From Methanobacteriaceae archaeon (GTDB lineage Archaea > Methanobacteriota > Methanobacteria > Methanobacteriales > Methanobacteriaceae): a DNA stretch of 27,962 nt. Made by a program: the position numbers and the translations under genes. Where the stretch lies: positions 1 to 27,962 of the forward strand of contig CAAFWR010000002.1 of the NCBI GenBank assembly GCA_900766745.1, written 5' to 3'. Of this stretch, positions 16,757 to 24,878 are shown in pieces (position 1 is the stretch's first letter; each line of letters opens with the position of its first letter). Under the pieces are notes generated by a model. That model ran no database searches. It had not been told where the DNA came from and was given only the letters and a program-made list of their open reading frames with translations.

Positions 16757-17038
16757 ATGGTTAGAGAAGAAGATGAATTATTGAAATTAACTTCCTATGT
16801 TCAAATTTCTAAATATCGTGAAAAAACTTTAAGATCTATTGGAGAAGATGTTAAAATACCTACCAATATTGCTAAAGATAGTGGTATTAGAACAAATCAT
16901 ATCTCTAAAGTTTTAAGCGAACTAAAAGGTAAAGAAATAGTAGAATGTATTAACGAAGAAGCCAGAAAAGGTAGATTATATCGTCTTACTGATACTGGTA
17001 AAGAAGTACTCGAAAATATAACCGAAAAAGAGGAATAA
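16757..17038 (+). CDS. Small winged-helix transcriptional regulator
   Basis: This 93-residue protein looks like a stand-alone winged helix-turn-helix domain of the ArsR/MarR-like type common in methanogens. After a short N-terminal helix (L-L-K-L-T-S-Y-V-Q-I-S-K-Y-R) comes the HTH region K-I-P-T-N-I-A-K-D-S-G-I-R-T-N-H-I-S-K-V-L-S-E-L (about 33-56). The wing follows as E-A-R-K-G-R-L-Y-R-L-T-D-T-G-K-E-V. There is no sensor domain and no Cys, so any signal must act through dimerisation or partners. The start ATG has a GGGATATC-like sequence just upstream. It lies alone between two minus-strand genes; its targets are unknown, though the TGGTA-N6-TACCA dyad upstream could be its own operator. Confidence 0.85.
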   Translation: MVREEDELLKLTSYVQISKYREKTLRSIGEDVKIPTNIAKDSGIRTNHISKVLSELKGKEIVECINEEARKGRLYRLTDTGKEVLENITEKEE

Positions 17039-17208
17039 TAAAAAAACTTCTAAAAAGCTTCAATAAATATATATTTTTACTTTTAACATATCAAAAAATT
17101 AATTCTAAAAGTTTATATGCTTACTTTACTGTAGAGCATTAAACACGCCTTTCTTATTTTTAAAACTCTTTAAAAAACTTGAATATACTTTTTTAAATAA
17201 ACAATAAA

Positions 17209-17234
17209 AGGTTTTAAATATTAAATTAAAACCT
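17209..17234. terminator. Hairpin between the convergent regulator and DHH genes
   Basis: AGGTTTTAA (17209-17217) pairs perfectly with TTAAAACCT (17226-17234) around an 8-nt loop, just after the DHH gene stop and 170 bp after the regulator. The stem is mostly A-T and there is no long T-run next to it, so termination activity is only a suggestion. Confidence 0.35.
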
Positions 17235-17241
17235 CTAACAA

Positions 17242-19482
17242 TCAGTTCTTTTGTAAATTCTTAATTTTATCTACAAAATCCCCTAATACTTCATTATTCA
17301 ATCCTTCCAAGTATTTAATTGAACCAGCACATTCATGACCACCACCATCAATACCTGCTGATGGAATGTCATCTGCAAGCTCAGAAACAATTGTATTTAC
17401 ACTAAATCCAAATTGTTCATTAACTGCATCAGTAGCTCTTATAACTCCAAAATCAGGACCATGACCAAGAGTAATGATAGGTTTATCCTCACCTAATTCT
17501 TTTACAACACTATCATGGACAAAACCACATGTTTTACCTGGAGCAGGGAAGGTGAATTTATGTGCAAATTTCTCAACATCCATTAAATTAAAGTAAATAC
17601 CATTATCAAATTGTGTTTTTTCAATATTCGGAAGAGCTGCCTTAAGTTGTGTGTTAACTCTTTTTTGATACTCCTTGTATAATGCTTCAATCATTTTACC
17701 GTGCTTATCAACATTATCAATACCGACAATAGTATCCATAATTCCTCTACCATTCATAAACCTAAGGAAATATGCTTCAAAATCAATACATTCAGCTACT
17801 TTTGCTGCATGCTCTTTATCAAATCCTTTTTCAGCTGCAATATCCAAATATTGATAGACTTCACCACAATCTGCATGATCTCCTAATGCTGCAATAGCTG
17901 GTAAATGTTTAATTGTGCCTTTTATTTCAGGATTGATAATATGAGCTACCTCAGTAGATAATGCTCCAGCTGTTAATTGTGAATCTCCACCTACAAGATA
18001 CGGATTTACATGAACATCAACATACTCATCTACGGCAACTGTAGCACCATAAATTTCTCCATCCTCTTCGTCTTTTGTTAAGAGTTCTCCAGGAAAATGA
18101 TGATCAATGACAACAACTTCAATATCGTATATTTTAGCTTGCATTAAAGCAGTAATATCCTCTTCAGTTGATCCATTATCTAAAAGTACAATTAATGGTA
18201 ATTTTTGACCATGTCTATCTTGGTCTTCTAAAGCATATGATAAATCTTTTACAACATCTTCAAGTTCATAAAATGGTGCTTTGCTGGGAGAACGTTTAAA
18301 ATAATAATATTGAGCATCGTTACTTTGATTTACTTTTTCAATCAATGGAAGTACTGCTTTTTCCATAGCTATTCCTGCACAAATTCCATCAGCATCTGCA
18401 TGATGTCTTATCAATATAGTTCTACCATCTAAAATAGCTCTTCTTATTTTTTTAGCAGCTTCCCTCATTTTTGGTTTTAATCTGTTTAAAACATCACTTT
18501 TAACTAAGAAATCAACGTTTTCAGGTTCAGATTTTTTATCTAATGCTTCTTCAATCAATGCAGAAAGTTTTTCCTTTTTTTCACCTTCTAATTTAGTTAA
18601 AGATTGATTTTCAATTTGAGTTTTTCCACTATGTTCATTAACATCCCCTATAACTTCAATAGCATCTCCTACTTCAATATCAGGATATGCTCGTACACCA
18701 GCTTGGTCAAATGCTGCTACCCAAGTAACTCCAGTTTCATCAGTTATAGTAAATATAGTTGGGCCAGATGTTTGTTGAATTTGTTGAACTTCACCATTAA
18801 TACGAACCACTTTACTCATATTGTCCTGAAGATCAGCAATTCTTGTTCTTGGAATCTTTTTAGTTAATTTTTTAATATTATAATTATTAGTAATTGCAGG
18901 AGCCATGTCTATTTTATGTTCTCTTGGTTTAAGAGCAGTTATTCTAACAATTACCTCATCTCCAACATTATATCCTGAAGTATTGCACCTCATTAAACCC
19001 CATACATTGTTATTTAATGTAACAAAAGCCCCATATTTCTCTACTCTTGTAATCTTACCTTTGTAAAGATGTTCTTTATTAATATCGCTCATTTTACATA
19101 ATGAGTCAATAACATAAACATCCACTTTCTCACTTTCCTTTTTAGCTTTATCTTTTTGCATTTTAATATGGCAGTCTCTACAAACTTCAAATTTAGGATC
19201 AATAGGTTTACCACATGTTTTACAAACACTAATTTCGCCTTTTCCATTACAGTAATCACAATCTTCATATACTGCAATTTGTCCTTTTCCATTACAAATC
19301 TCACATGGTATATCTTGGTCTGCTCCTAAATCAAATTTAGCTGCCGCTTTACTATTAACACCTTTAAAATGATTTTCCATTTCAAAGGAATCTGCATATC
19401 CTGTTCCGCCACAACTACTACATTCTTTATATCCTACAAGGACGGAACCTTTTCCTTTACATTTTGGACAGTCTTGCATCAT
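17242..19482 (-). CDS. DHH-family RecJ-like protein with DnaJ-type zinc finger (COG1107)
   Basis: This 746-residue protein belongs to the archaeal group described as RecJ-like exonucleases with a DnaJ-type zinc finger. It has four C-x-x-C-x-G-x-G repeats (residues 5-12, 21-28, 60-67, 75-82) and an extra C-x-x-C pair (87-104). An S1-like RNA-binding domain (about 138-195) and an OB-fold (about 215-300) follow. The DHH phosphoesterase domain starts near 350, with R-H-H-A-D-A-D-G (359-366), L-L-D-N-G-S-T-E-E-D and V-V-I-D-H-H-F-P-G. A C-terminal G-I-D-G-G-G-H-E-C-A-G is the DHHA1 motif. Nuclease action on RNA or DNA is expected from the family, but the substrate is not fixed. AGGAG lies 9 nt before the first of two adjacent ATGs, and a TATA element (minus, about 19554-19564) sits 75 bp upstream. 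Confidence 0.92.
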   Translation of the reverse strand: MMQDCPKCKGKGSVLVGYKECSSCGGTGYADSFEMENHFKGVNSKAAAKFDLGADQDIPCEICNGKGQIAVYEDCDYCNGKGEISVCKTCGKPIDPKFEVCRDCHIKMQKDKAKKESEKVDVYVIDSLCKMSDINKEHLYKGKITRVEKYGAFVTLNNNVWGLMRCNTSGYNVGDEVIVRITALKPREHKIDMAPAITNNYNIKKLTKKIPRTRIADLQDNMSKVVRINGEVQQIQQTSGPTIFTITDETGVTWVAAFDQAGVRAYPDIEVGDAIEVIGDVNEHSGKTQIENQSLTKLEGEKKEKLSALIEEALDKKSEPENVDFLVKSDVLNRLKPKMREAAKKIRRAILDGRTILIRHHADADGICAGIAMEKAVLPLIEKVNQSNDAQYYYFKRSPSKAPFYELEDVVKDLSYALEDQDRHGQKLPLIVLLDNGSTEEDITALMQAKIYDIEVVVIDHHFPGELLTKDEEDGEIYGATVAVDEYVDVHVNPYLVGGDSQLTAGALSTEVAHIINPEIKGTIKHLPAIAALGDHADCGEVYQYLDIAAEKGFDKEHAAKVAECIDFEAYFLRFMNGRGIMDTIVGIDNVDKHGKMIEALYKEYQKRVNTQLKAALPNIEKTQFDNGIYFNLMDVEKFAHKFTFPAPGKTCGFVHDSVVKELGEDKPIITLGHGPDFGVIRATDAVNEQFGFSVNTIVSELADDIPSAGIDGGGHECAGSIKYLEGLNNEVLGDFVDKIKNLQKN

Positions 19483-19810
19483 GTAAAAAAACTCCTAAAA
19501 TTCTTACTAAATTCATAAACATTTTATACTATATTTCATCAACTATAAAAAAGTTATATAAAAACCCCTATACAAATTATAGATAAAAAAAAGAAAAGAA
19601 TGAAAATTCTTTTCTCTTAAAAGAAAAATTAATAAAAAAACGCTCCAATATCAGACGATAAAGTTATTATAATTTTATTTAAGAAATTATCACAATTATT
19701 TTAATGTTTAAGTCAAATGTTATTATATTCAAATATATGATAAAAAAATGATTAAACTGATATTAAAATAGGAAAAATAAATATAATGAAGTCTTATATA
19801 AATAACTATT
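19483..19810. other. Intergenic region with promoters and an orphan hairpin
   Basis: This 328-bp gap between divergent genes contains the DHH gene promoter (TTTTTATATA on the minus strand, about 19554-19564) and the hairpin at 19592-19615. A short GC-richer patch lies at about 19643-19663 (CGCTCCAATATCAGACG), inside otherwise A+T-rich DNA. A TATA-like TTATATAAATA (19794-19804) precedes the Ser/Gly-rich protein gene. No open frame is visible. Confidence 0.5.
19592..19615 (-). terminator. Orphan 10-bp hairpin with GAAA loop and T-run
   Basis: AGAAAAGAAT (19592-19601) and ATTCTTTTCT (19606-19615) pair perfectly around the 4-nt loop GAAA on the plus strand. On the minus strand the stem is followed at once by a T8 run, as in an intrinsic-type terminator. 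No minus-strand gene lies between it and 19811, so it either ends an unrecognised small transcript or has another role. Confidence 0.45.
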
Positions 19811-20524
19811 ATGAAAACTAATAAATTAATCATTGCACTAATAATAATTATTCTTATTATTTGTGCAGGAATGATTGTTTACTCATCTTCTAACTCTCAG
19901 ATTCAATATACAGACCTACAAGTAAGTAATAGCTGTACTTTATCTGTTCCTGTTTCTAATGATGCAGTAGACAATAAAGAAGATGGTGTTTTTCATTATT
20001 ATGATAAACAACATAATTTAAACATTACAGGTTATAATAATACTGATGTTGTTGATTCTCTAAAAGATAATGAACTTAAAAACACTAAACAAATATATGA
20101 AAATGGGACTTCAGTATACCAAGATGAAAAAACTGGAGTTTACAGTGTTCTAATTGAGAATAATGATACTAATGAGACAATCCTTATTTCATGTTCTGAT
20201 TTGGATATTTTAATTCATGTTGCAAACAGTGCTAAATTTACAAATAATCCTTCTGATGATTTAGATAAAAACGATACAAATGAATCTAATACTAATTCAA
20301 ATAATTTAGATAAACAAGACACAAGTACTAAAACAGAAAGTTCCAACAATCAGCAATCTAGTGGAAGTAGTTCCACATCAGGATCAAGTTCAGGTTCTGG
20401 AAACACTAATAAACCAAGTAATTCCGGTTCTGGAACTGGCTCCTCTTCTGAATCAGGATCAGGTTCTGGAAGTGGTTCATCTTCAGGATCCGGATCAGGA
20501 TCGGGAGATGTGTATTGGGGTTAA
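19811..20524 (+). CDS. Secreted or membrane-anchored Ser/Gly-rich protein
   Basis: I do not recognise the family of this 237-residue protein. It begins with a clear signal or anchor segment (K-T-N-K-L then about 18 hydrophobic residues, 6-24). A small folded region follows (about 30-150), with D-G-V-F-H-Y-Y-D and N-L-N-I-T-G-Y, resembling short extracytoplasmic domains of other methanogen surface proteins. Residues about 150-180 are Asn/Asp/Thr-rich with many N-x-T sites for glycosylation. The last 50 or so residues are almost purely Ser and Gly (S-G-S-G-S-S-S-G) before ending D-V-Y-W-G. Ser/Gly tracts like this act as flexible linkers or wall-spanning stalks, but no anchor follows here. A terminator hairpin lies 15 bp after the stop, so it is monocistronic. 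Confidence 0.72.
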   Translation: MKTNKLIIALIIIILIICAGMIVYSSSNSQIQYTDLQVSNSCTLSVPVSNDAVDNKEDGVFHYYDKQHNLNITGYNNTDVVDSLKDNELKNTKQIYENGTSVYQDEKTGVYSVLIENNDTNETILISCSDLDILIHVANSAKFTNNPSDDLDKNDTNESNTNSNNLDKQDTSTKTESSNNQQSSGSSSTSGSSSGSGNTNKPSNSGSGTGSSSESGSGSGSGSSSGSGSGSGDVYWG

Positions 20525-20538
20525 AATAAGTTAAATTC

Positions 20539-20566
20539 AATGATAAGATTAATTTATCTTATCATT
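20539..20566 (+). terminator. Hairpin after the Ser/Gly-rich protein gene
   Basis: AATGATAAGA (20539-20548) pairs perfectly with TCTTATCATT (20557-20566) around an 8-nt loop and is followed by TTTCTATTTTTTTT. It stands 15 bp after the stop codon, the expected place for a terminator of this gene. Confidence 0.65.
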
Positions 20567-20614
20567 TTTCTATTTTTTTTAAAAAATGAAAGTTTTAAGA
20601 GGATTTCTTAAAAC

Positions 20615-21004
20615 TTAACATTCCCAGAGACCATGTACATTACAGTATTCTCTTACTACAATGTCATTGTCTGCGAGAACTTTTTCATCTACGATGAAAG
20701 TTGCTTCTGGAAGTTCACCAGGCTCTAAATTCTCAATAAGCCTTTCTTCACCAACAATTAATTCAATATATCTGATGGAATGTTCTTCTTCCATAGGGTG
20801 TTGTACTTCTCCAACTTTTACAGAAACTGCACTGCCATCAATTTCTACAACAGGTACATGTTTAGCTGCTACTTCACCCTCAGTTTGTGCTATTAATTCT
20901 TCCATTGGTTGATTACAGCAAACTAATTCGCCTACACCATTATCCAAAACTTCAACAACATTTCCACATACATTACATTTATAAATTTGTCCAACTTTTG
21001 TCAT
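20615..21004 (-). CDS. Desulfoferrodoxin / superoxide reductase
   Basis: This 129-residue cytosolic enzyme reduces superoxide to peroxide without making oxygen. The N-terminal desulforedoxin domain binds iron through C10-x-x-C13 and C29-C30. The C-terminal superoxide reductase domain has the square-pyramidal iron ligands His49 (K48-H-V-P-V), His69 (Q-H-P-M), His75 (E-H-S-I-R-Y), Cys121 and His124 (Y-C-N-V-H-G-L-W). Lys48, which helps guide superoxide to the iron, is kept; the neighbouring residue 47 is Ala where some homologues have Glu. AGGAG precedes the ATG. It is divergent from an iron-sulfur flavoprotein gene with 122 bp between, suggesting a shared oxidative-stress control region. The symbol dfx is used in bacteria; I leave it blank. 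Confidence 0.95.
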   Translation of the reverse strand: MTKVGQIYKCNVCGNVVEVLDNGVGELVCCNQPMEELIAQTEGEVAAKHVPVVEIDGSAVSVKVGEVQHPMEEEHSIRYIELIVGEERLIENLEPGELPEATFIVDEKVLADNDIVVREYCNVHGLWEC

Positions 21005-21126
21005 ATTAAAATCTCCTAAATTTCAATTTCAATAATTTATTTAATTTCTCATCATATATAAACATTTTTTTAAGATAAATTAATAAAAGAGTTTTTATAA
21101 AATTACCATTAATAGGAGGGAATATT

Positions 21127-21657
21127 ATGAAAACTGTAGCTGTTATAGGAAGCCCTAGAAAAGAGGGAAACTGTGACATTTTAGTAAACGAACTTGTAGA
21201 AAAACTTGAAGGAGAAAAAGATATTTACTTCTTACAAGATCTTGATATTAAATATTGTCTTGCTTGTCAAAAATGTCAAGAAGGAGACTGTATTGCAAAT
21301 GATGATATAAACGAAATCATTGATGAAATGAGAGACGCAGACCTTTTTATTTTCTCAAGCCCAATCTACTATGGCCAAATGAGTGCTCAGGCAAAAACTT
21401 TAATTGACAGATTTTATCAAGTATCACAAAATCCAGATAAAACATTAAAAGGAACAAAAGTAGTTCAAATTTATACCCAAGCTGACTCAAGTAATTCATA
21501 TGGGGATTATATAAACTCTATGGTTACAATGCCGTTTGGTTACATGGGAATGGAAGTTGTTGGTACTGTTATTGCTCGTGGAGCTACAGGTAAAGGTGAA
21601 AGTTCCCAACTTTCCGAAGCAATTAAAGAAATTGAAAAAATAGCTAAAGAGTTATAA
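21127..21657 (+). CDS. Iron-sulfur flavoprotein, NADPH-dependent FMN reductase family
   Basis: This 176-residue flavodoxin-like protein has the FMN phosphate loop G-S-P-R-K-E-G-N (8-15) and F-S-S-P-I-Y-Y-G-Q-M-S (flavin contact). A compact Cys motif, C44-L-A-C47-Q-K-C50-Q-E-G-D-C55, is the C-x2-C-x2-C-x4-C signature of the methanogen iron-sulfur flavoproteins, which carry one 4Fe-4S cluster plus FMN per subunit. Characterised members reduce oxygen or peroxide, or act as electron carriers. It has a very strong ribosome binding site (AGGAGGG, 6 nt before ATG). Position opposite superoxide reductase supports a role in oxygen defence, but the substrate is unknown. Confidence 0.9.
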   Translation: MKTVAVIGSPRKEGNCDILVNELVEKLEGEKDIYFLQDLDIKYCLACQKCQEGDCIANDDINEIIDEMRDADLFIFSSPIYYGQMSAQAKTLIDRFYQVSQNPDKTLKGTKVVQIYTQADSSNSYGDYINSMVTMPFGYMGMEVVGTVIARGATGKGESSQLSEAIKEIEKIAKEL

Positions 21658-21680
21658 TAATCTTTCAAATTTAAAAAAAA

Positions 21681-21714
21681 GAAGTGAATGATTTCTAATT
21701 TAATCATTTACTTC
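21681..21714 (-). terminator. Terminator of the cysE-cysS operon
   Basis: GAAGTGAATGATT (21681-21693) pairs with AATCATTTACTTC (21702-21714) with one G-T wobble around an 8-nt loop. On the minus strand it is followed by T8. The stem contains the cysS stop codon. Confidence 0.65.
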
Positions 21715-23040
21715 ATAACCTAATTCATTAAGGTTATCTCTTATTTTATCAGATAAATCATACTGTTTTTCACTTCTTAATTGGGTTCTTATATCTCCAA
21801 TTAATTCTAATAACTCATCTGATGAACCGTTATCTTCTTCTATAACAAAACTAATTCCAAAAATATCGCTTACTGTATCTAAAAAGTTTTTAATAGCTGT
21901 AAAATCATTTTCAGATAATTCATCGAAATTTGTAGCATTAATTAAGTTAAAAATACTTTTAATAGCTCTTGGAGTGTGAAAGTCATCATTCATTGCAGTA
22001 TAAAATTTGTCTGAATATTGGTTTAAAAATTCTGATTCTCCATTATTGCCAGTTGCTTTTTCAGCTACTCTTGCATAGTAGTTTCTAATTCTATTTAGTG
22101 TAGCTTCTGCTTGGTGTAGATTATCTTTTGAGAAGTCTATTGGACTTCTGTAATGTGTAGACAGTACAAAGAATCTAAATGTATCTGGTTCTACTTCTTC
22201 AAGCAATTCTCTTATTGTTATGAAGTTATTTAGAGATTTTGACATTTTTTCTCCAGACACATTTAAAAATCCTGTGTGAAGCCAGAATTCTACCATTGGA
22301 GCCTTTCCAGATACGGATTCCATCTGAGTGATTTCTGCTTCATGGTGAGGGAAAATTAAGTCTAATCCTCCCCCATGAATATCATATTGCGGTCCAAAGT
22401 AGTATTCTGTAATAGCTGTGTCTTCTATATGCCAACCAGGTCTTCCTTTACCCCATGGGGAATCCCAAGTTATTTCATCTTTATCTTCTCTTTTTTTCCA
22501 TAGTGCAAAGTCATTTTGACTTTTTTTGGTTGTTTTAGCTATTTCACGGTGAGATTCTAATTCTTCTGGTTTTCTATTTGCAAGTTTACCGAATTCTGGA
22601 AATTTTGCTATTTCAAAGTAAATACCATCTTCAGTCTCGTAAGCATAACCTAATTCTATTAATCTTTCAATTTGGTCAATGATTTCAGGCATGTGATCAG
22701 TAGCTCTTGCAAATAAATTAACACCAAAAACATTTAACTTATGCATATCTTCAATATATCTCTTCTCATATTTTCTAGCTATATCAAGTGGTTCTTGGTT
22801 TGTTTCTTTAGCTCTATTTATAATTTTGTCATCAACATCAGTAATATTTTGAAGATAAAAAACAGCATATCCAATATGTTCTAAATATCTTTTTATTGTA
22901 TCAAAGGATATGTATGTTCTTCCATGACCAATATGCGCATCGTCATAAACAGTAGGACCGCAAACAAACATGTTGATTCTATTATCGTTAATAGTCTCTA
23001 AACTTTGCTTATCCCTAATTAGTGTTGAATAAATTTCCAT
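21700..23040 (-). CDS. cysS: Cysteinyl-tRNA synthetase
   Basis: This class I enzyme charges tRNA-Cys. I chose ATG 23040 (M-E-I-Y-S-T-L) because GAGGTTATTTATT lies just upstream; an earlier TTG at 23055 falls inside that ribosome binding region. The 446-residue protein shows the Zn-binding N-M-F-V-C-G-P-T-V-Y-D (Cys27), the HIGH motif H-I-G-H-G-R (36-41), further Zn ligands in W-H-I-E and H-H-E-A-E, and the K-M-S-K-S loop (G-E-K-M-S-K-S-L-N-N). Some methanogens lack CysRS and charge tRNA-Cys via SepRS/SepCysS; this organism has the direct route. It is the last gene of cysE-regulator-cysS, so cysteine synthesis and use share one transcript. Confidence 0.96.
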   Translation of the reverse strand: MEIYSTLIRDKQSLETINDNRINMFVCGPTVYDDAHIGHGRTYISFDTIKRYLEHIGYAVFYLQNITDVDDKIINRAKETNQEPLDIARKYEKRYIEDMHKLNVFGVNLFARATDHMPEIIDQIERLIELGYAYETEDGIYFEIAKFPEFGKLANRKPEELESHREIAKTTKKSQNDFALWKKREDKDEITWDSPWGKGRPGWHIEDTAITEYYFGPQYDIHGGGLDLIFPHHEAEITQMESVSGKAPMVEFWLHTGFLNVSGEKMSKSLNNFITIRELLEEVEPDTFRFFVLSTHYRSPIDFSKDNLHQAEATLNRIRNYYARVAEKATGNNGESEFLNQYSDKFYTAMNDDFHTPRAIKSIFNLINATNFDELSENDFTAIKNFLDTVSDIFGISFVIEEDNGSSDELLELIGDIRTQLRSEKQYDLSDKIRDNLNELGYEVND

Positions 23041-23064
23041 AATAAATAACCTCAAAAAATAAAT

Positions 23065-23442
23065 TTAATGAACAATTTCAGAGCCCATGCAAGCTTGACA
23101 GTCTTCCCCAAGATCATCTTGGGATAATCCTAATTGTTCCAAAACGTCTTTAGTTTCAATTTGTTTGCAAATAGTACATGTCCTACCAATAATGTCAGAT
23201 TTTGTAGCTGTTCCATCAACTAACTGTTTAGCAAATTCTGCGATTAAATCCTTAACTCTCTCATTAAGTTTAACTTCACTACCTCTTTTATCAGTAATAT
23301 ACTGGGAAACCGCAGGCTGAGTAATGTCCATTAAATTAGATACTTCTTTTTGTTTCATTCCCAATGCCAATAAGTCTTTTGCAAGTTCTGATCTGATAGC
23401 TGGTATAACATACCATACAACAATTTCACATGGAGGTTTCAT
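23065..23442 (-). CDS. HTH regulator with paired CxxC motifs (COG2522-like)
   Basis: This 125-residue protein has an XRE/lambda-repressor-like helix-turn-helix (about 28-50: M-K-Q-K-E-V-S-N-L-M-D-I-T-Q-P-A-V-S-Q-Y) after the typical N terminus M-K-P-P-C-E-I-V-V-W-Y. Its C terminus carries two Cys pairs, C89-T-I-C92 and C115-Q-A-C118, and a further Cys is at position 5. Such pairs suggest a Fe-S cluster, zinc or thiol switch. It lies between cysE and cysS, starting 11 bp after cysE with GGAG before the ATG. I infer it senses thiol or Fe-S status and controls cysteine genes, possibly through the inverted repeat upstream of cysE; binding is not shown. Confidence 0.85.
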   Translation of the reverse strand: MKPPCEIVVWYVIPAIRSELAKDLLALGMKQKEVSNLMDITQPAVSQYITDKRGSEVKLNERVKDLIAEFAKQLVDGTATKSDIIGRTCTICKQIETKDVLEQLGLSQDDLGEDCQACMGSEIVH

Positions 23443-23453
23443 ATTAAATTCTC

Positions 23454-24131
23454 CTATTCCTCTATTTCCTCATTTATAATACATATTTTATTTTTTTCAT
23501 ATAAAACTTTAATTTGTTCGTCACTTATTTTTTGATGTTCATAAATGGATTTAATGACATCAGCAAGTGGATCAGGAAGGTTTCCATGTTCAAGGTCAAT
23601 TTCTTGTTTATGTTCACCTTTTTTCTTGACGATTCTGCCTGGAACACCAACACAGGTTGAGTATGATGGAACATCTTTTAATACAACTGCACCAGTTCCT
23701 ATTTTAGAATATTCTCCAATTGTAATATTACCCATTATTTTAGCACCAGCACCTATTACAACCCCTTTTTCAATTGTAGGGTGTCTTTTTCCTTTATTTG
23801 TAGATGTACCTCCAAGCACTACTCCCTGATATATTAAAACATCTTCACCAACTTCTGCTGTTTCACCAATAACAATACCCATTCCATGATCTATAAAAAC
23901 ACGTCTTGCAATTGTTGCACCAGGATGTATTTCAATACCTGTAAGAAATCTAATCCAATTGGAATTTATACGAGCCCATAATTTAAAACCATGGTTCCAT
24001 AAATAATGACTAAACCTATGGAGCATTAAAGCCCAAAATCCAGGATAGCATAAGAATATTTCTAATGTACTTCTAGCTGCTGGATCTCTTTCTTTAATCC
24101 CTTTAATTTCATCTTTAATCGTATTAAACAT
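23454..24131 (-). CDS. cysE: Serine O-acetyltransferase
   Basis: CysE acetylates serine with acetyl-CoA, the first step of cysteine synthesis by the O-acetylserine route. At 225 residues it is a short form lacking part of the long N-terminal helical domain of enteric CysE, as in many archaea and Gram-positives. The left-handed beta-helix is clear: [34 protein letters not shown] and K-R-H-P-T-I with catalytic His residues. The substrate O-acetylserine would go to a CysK elsewhere. It heads the operon; an inverted repeat flanks its promoter (24155-24207). Confidence 0.95.
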   Translation of the reverse strand: MFNTIKDEIKGIKERDPAARSTLEIFLCYPGFWALMLHRFSHYLWNHGFKLWARINSNWIRFLTGIEIHPGATIARRVFIDHGMGIVIGETAEVGEDVLIYQGVVLGGTSTNKGKRHPTIEKGVVIGAGAKIMGNITIGEYSKIGTGAVVLKDVPSYSTCVGVPGRIVKKKGEHKQEIDLEHGNLPDPLADVIKSIYEHQKISDEQIKVLYEKNKICIINEEIEE

Positions 24132-24154
24132 CCTGACACTTCATCTTGTTTTAA

Positions 24155-24207
24155 TATAACAATAGTTACCAACATTATAATATTTAAATTATATTGTTAT
24201 AACTATT
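24155..24207 (-). promoter_or_regulatory. Inverted repeat flanking the cysE promoter
   Basis: TATAACAAT (24155-24163) is matched by ATTGTTATA (24193-24201), and AATAGTTA (24161-24168) by TAACTATT (24200-24207). The two clusters lie on either side of a TATA-like stretch (AATTTAAATATTATAAT, minus strand, about 24174-24190). A dimeric repressor bound at both would cover the promoter. The regulator in the operon is a candidate; assignment is speculative. Confidence 0.4.
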
Positions 24208-24245
24208 TAAAATTTATTTTAACTAAAGATATTTGTCATATCAAT

Positions 24246-24875
24246 TCAATGGCCATTATGGTAATCGCAATATTCAGCTATAGGACAAACTTCACATTGC
24301 ATATTATTAGGTTTACAGATTGTTTGTCCAAATTGGACCATATAATCATTTAAAACTAGCCAATCCTCTTTAGGGATTATTTTAATCAATTCTTCCTCAG
24401 TATCTTCAGGGTTTTTAGTATTGTCAACCAAACCTAACAGATTAGATATTCTATGAACATGAGTGTCAACTGGAATAGCCGGTTCTTCAAATGCATAAAC
24501 AAGAACACAATTGGCTGTTTTACGACCCACACCTGGAAGAGATAAGAGTTCTTTCATATTATCTGGAACTTTACCTCCAAACTGATCAATCAAAATATTG
24601 GATACTTCTTTAATTCTTCCTGCTTTTACCCTATAAAAACCGGCTGGACGGACTAGCTTTTCAATTTCTTCAATAGGTGCATCAGCAACTTCATTGATGT
24701 CTTTATAAACAGAAAAAAGATTGGCTGTAGCTTTATCTGTATTCTCATCACGAGTTCTTTGGGAGAGAATAGTTCTGATTAAAACCCTGTAAGGATCTTT
24801 ATCTTCAAAAAATCTTAAATCATAAATTCCATCTAAACCATCAATAATATTTTTTATTTCTTCTTGAGACTTCAT
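24246..24875 (-). CDS. nth: Endonuclease III, DNA glycosylase/AP lyase
   Basis: Nth removes oxidised pyrimidines from DNA. The 209-residue length is standard. It has the helix-hairpin-helix [10 protein letters not shown] (113-122) with catalytic Lys119, the catalytic Asp137 in P-V-D-T-H-V-H-R, and the 4Fe-4S site C187-x6-C194-x2-C197-x5-C203 at the C terminus. It starts 3 bp after the aroA stop and so shares its transcript. The cysE operon follows downstream on the same strand but has its own promoter-like region. Confidence 0.96.
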   Translation of the reverse strand: MKSQEEIKNIIDGLDGIYDLRFFEDKDPYRVLIRTILSQRTRDENTDKATANLFSVYKDINEVADAPIEEIEKLVRPAGFYRVKAGRIKEVSNILIDQFGGKVPDNMKELLSLPGVGRKTANCVLVYAFEEPAIPVDTHVHRISNLLGLVDNTKNPEDTEEELIKIIPKEDWLVLNDYMVQFGQTICKPNNMQCEVCPIAEYCDYHNGH

Positions 24876-24878
24876 TAC

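Noticed and set aside
19630..19720. C/D-box guide RNA on the minus strand (GTGATAA and CTGA about 50 nt apart)
   Set aside because: The C box has a mismatch, there are no D' or C' boxes in between and no closing stem; a chance match in A+T-rich DNA is likely.
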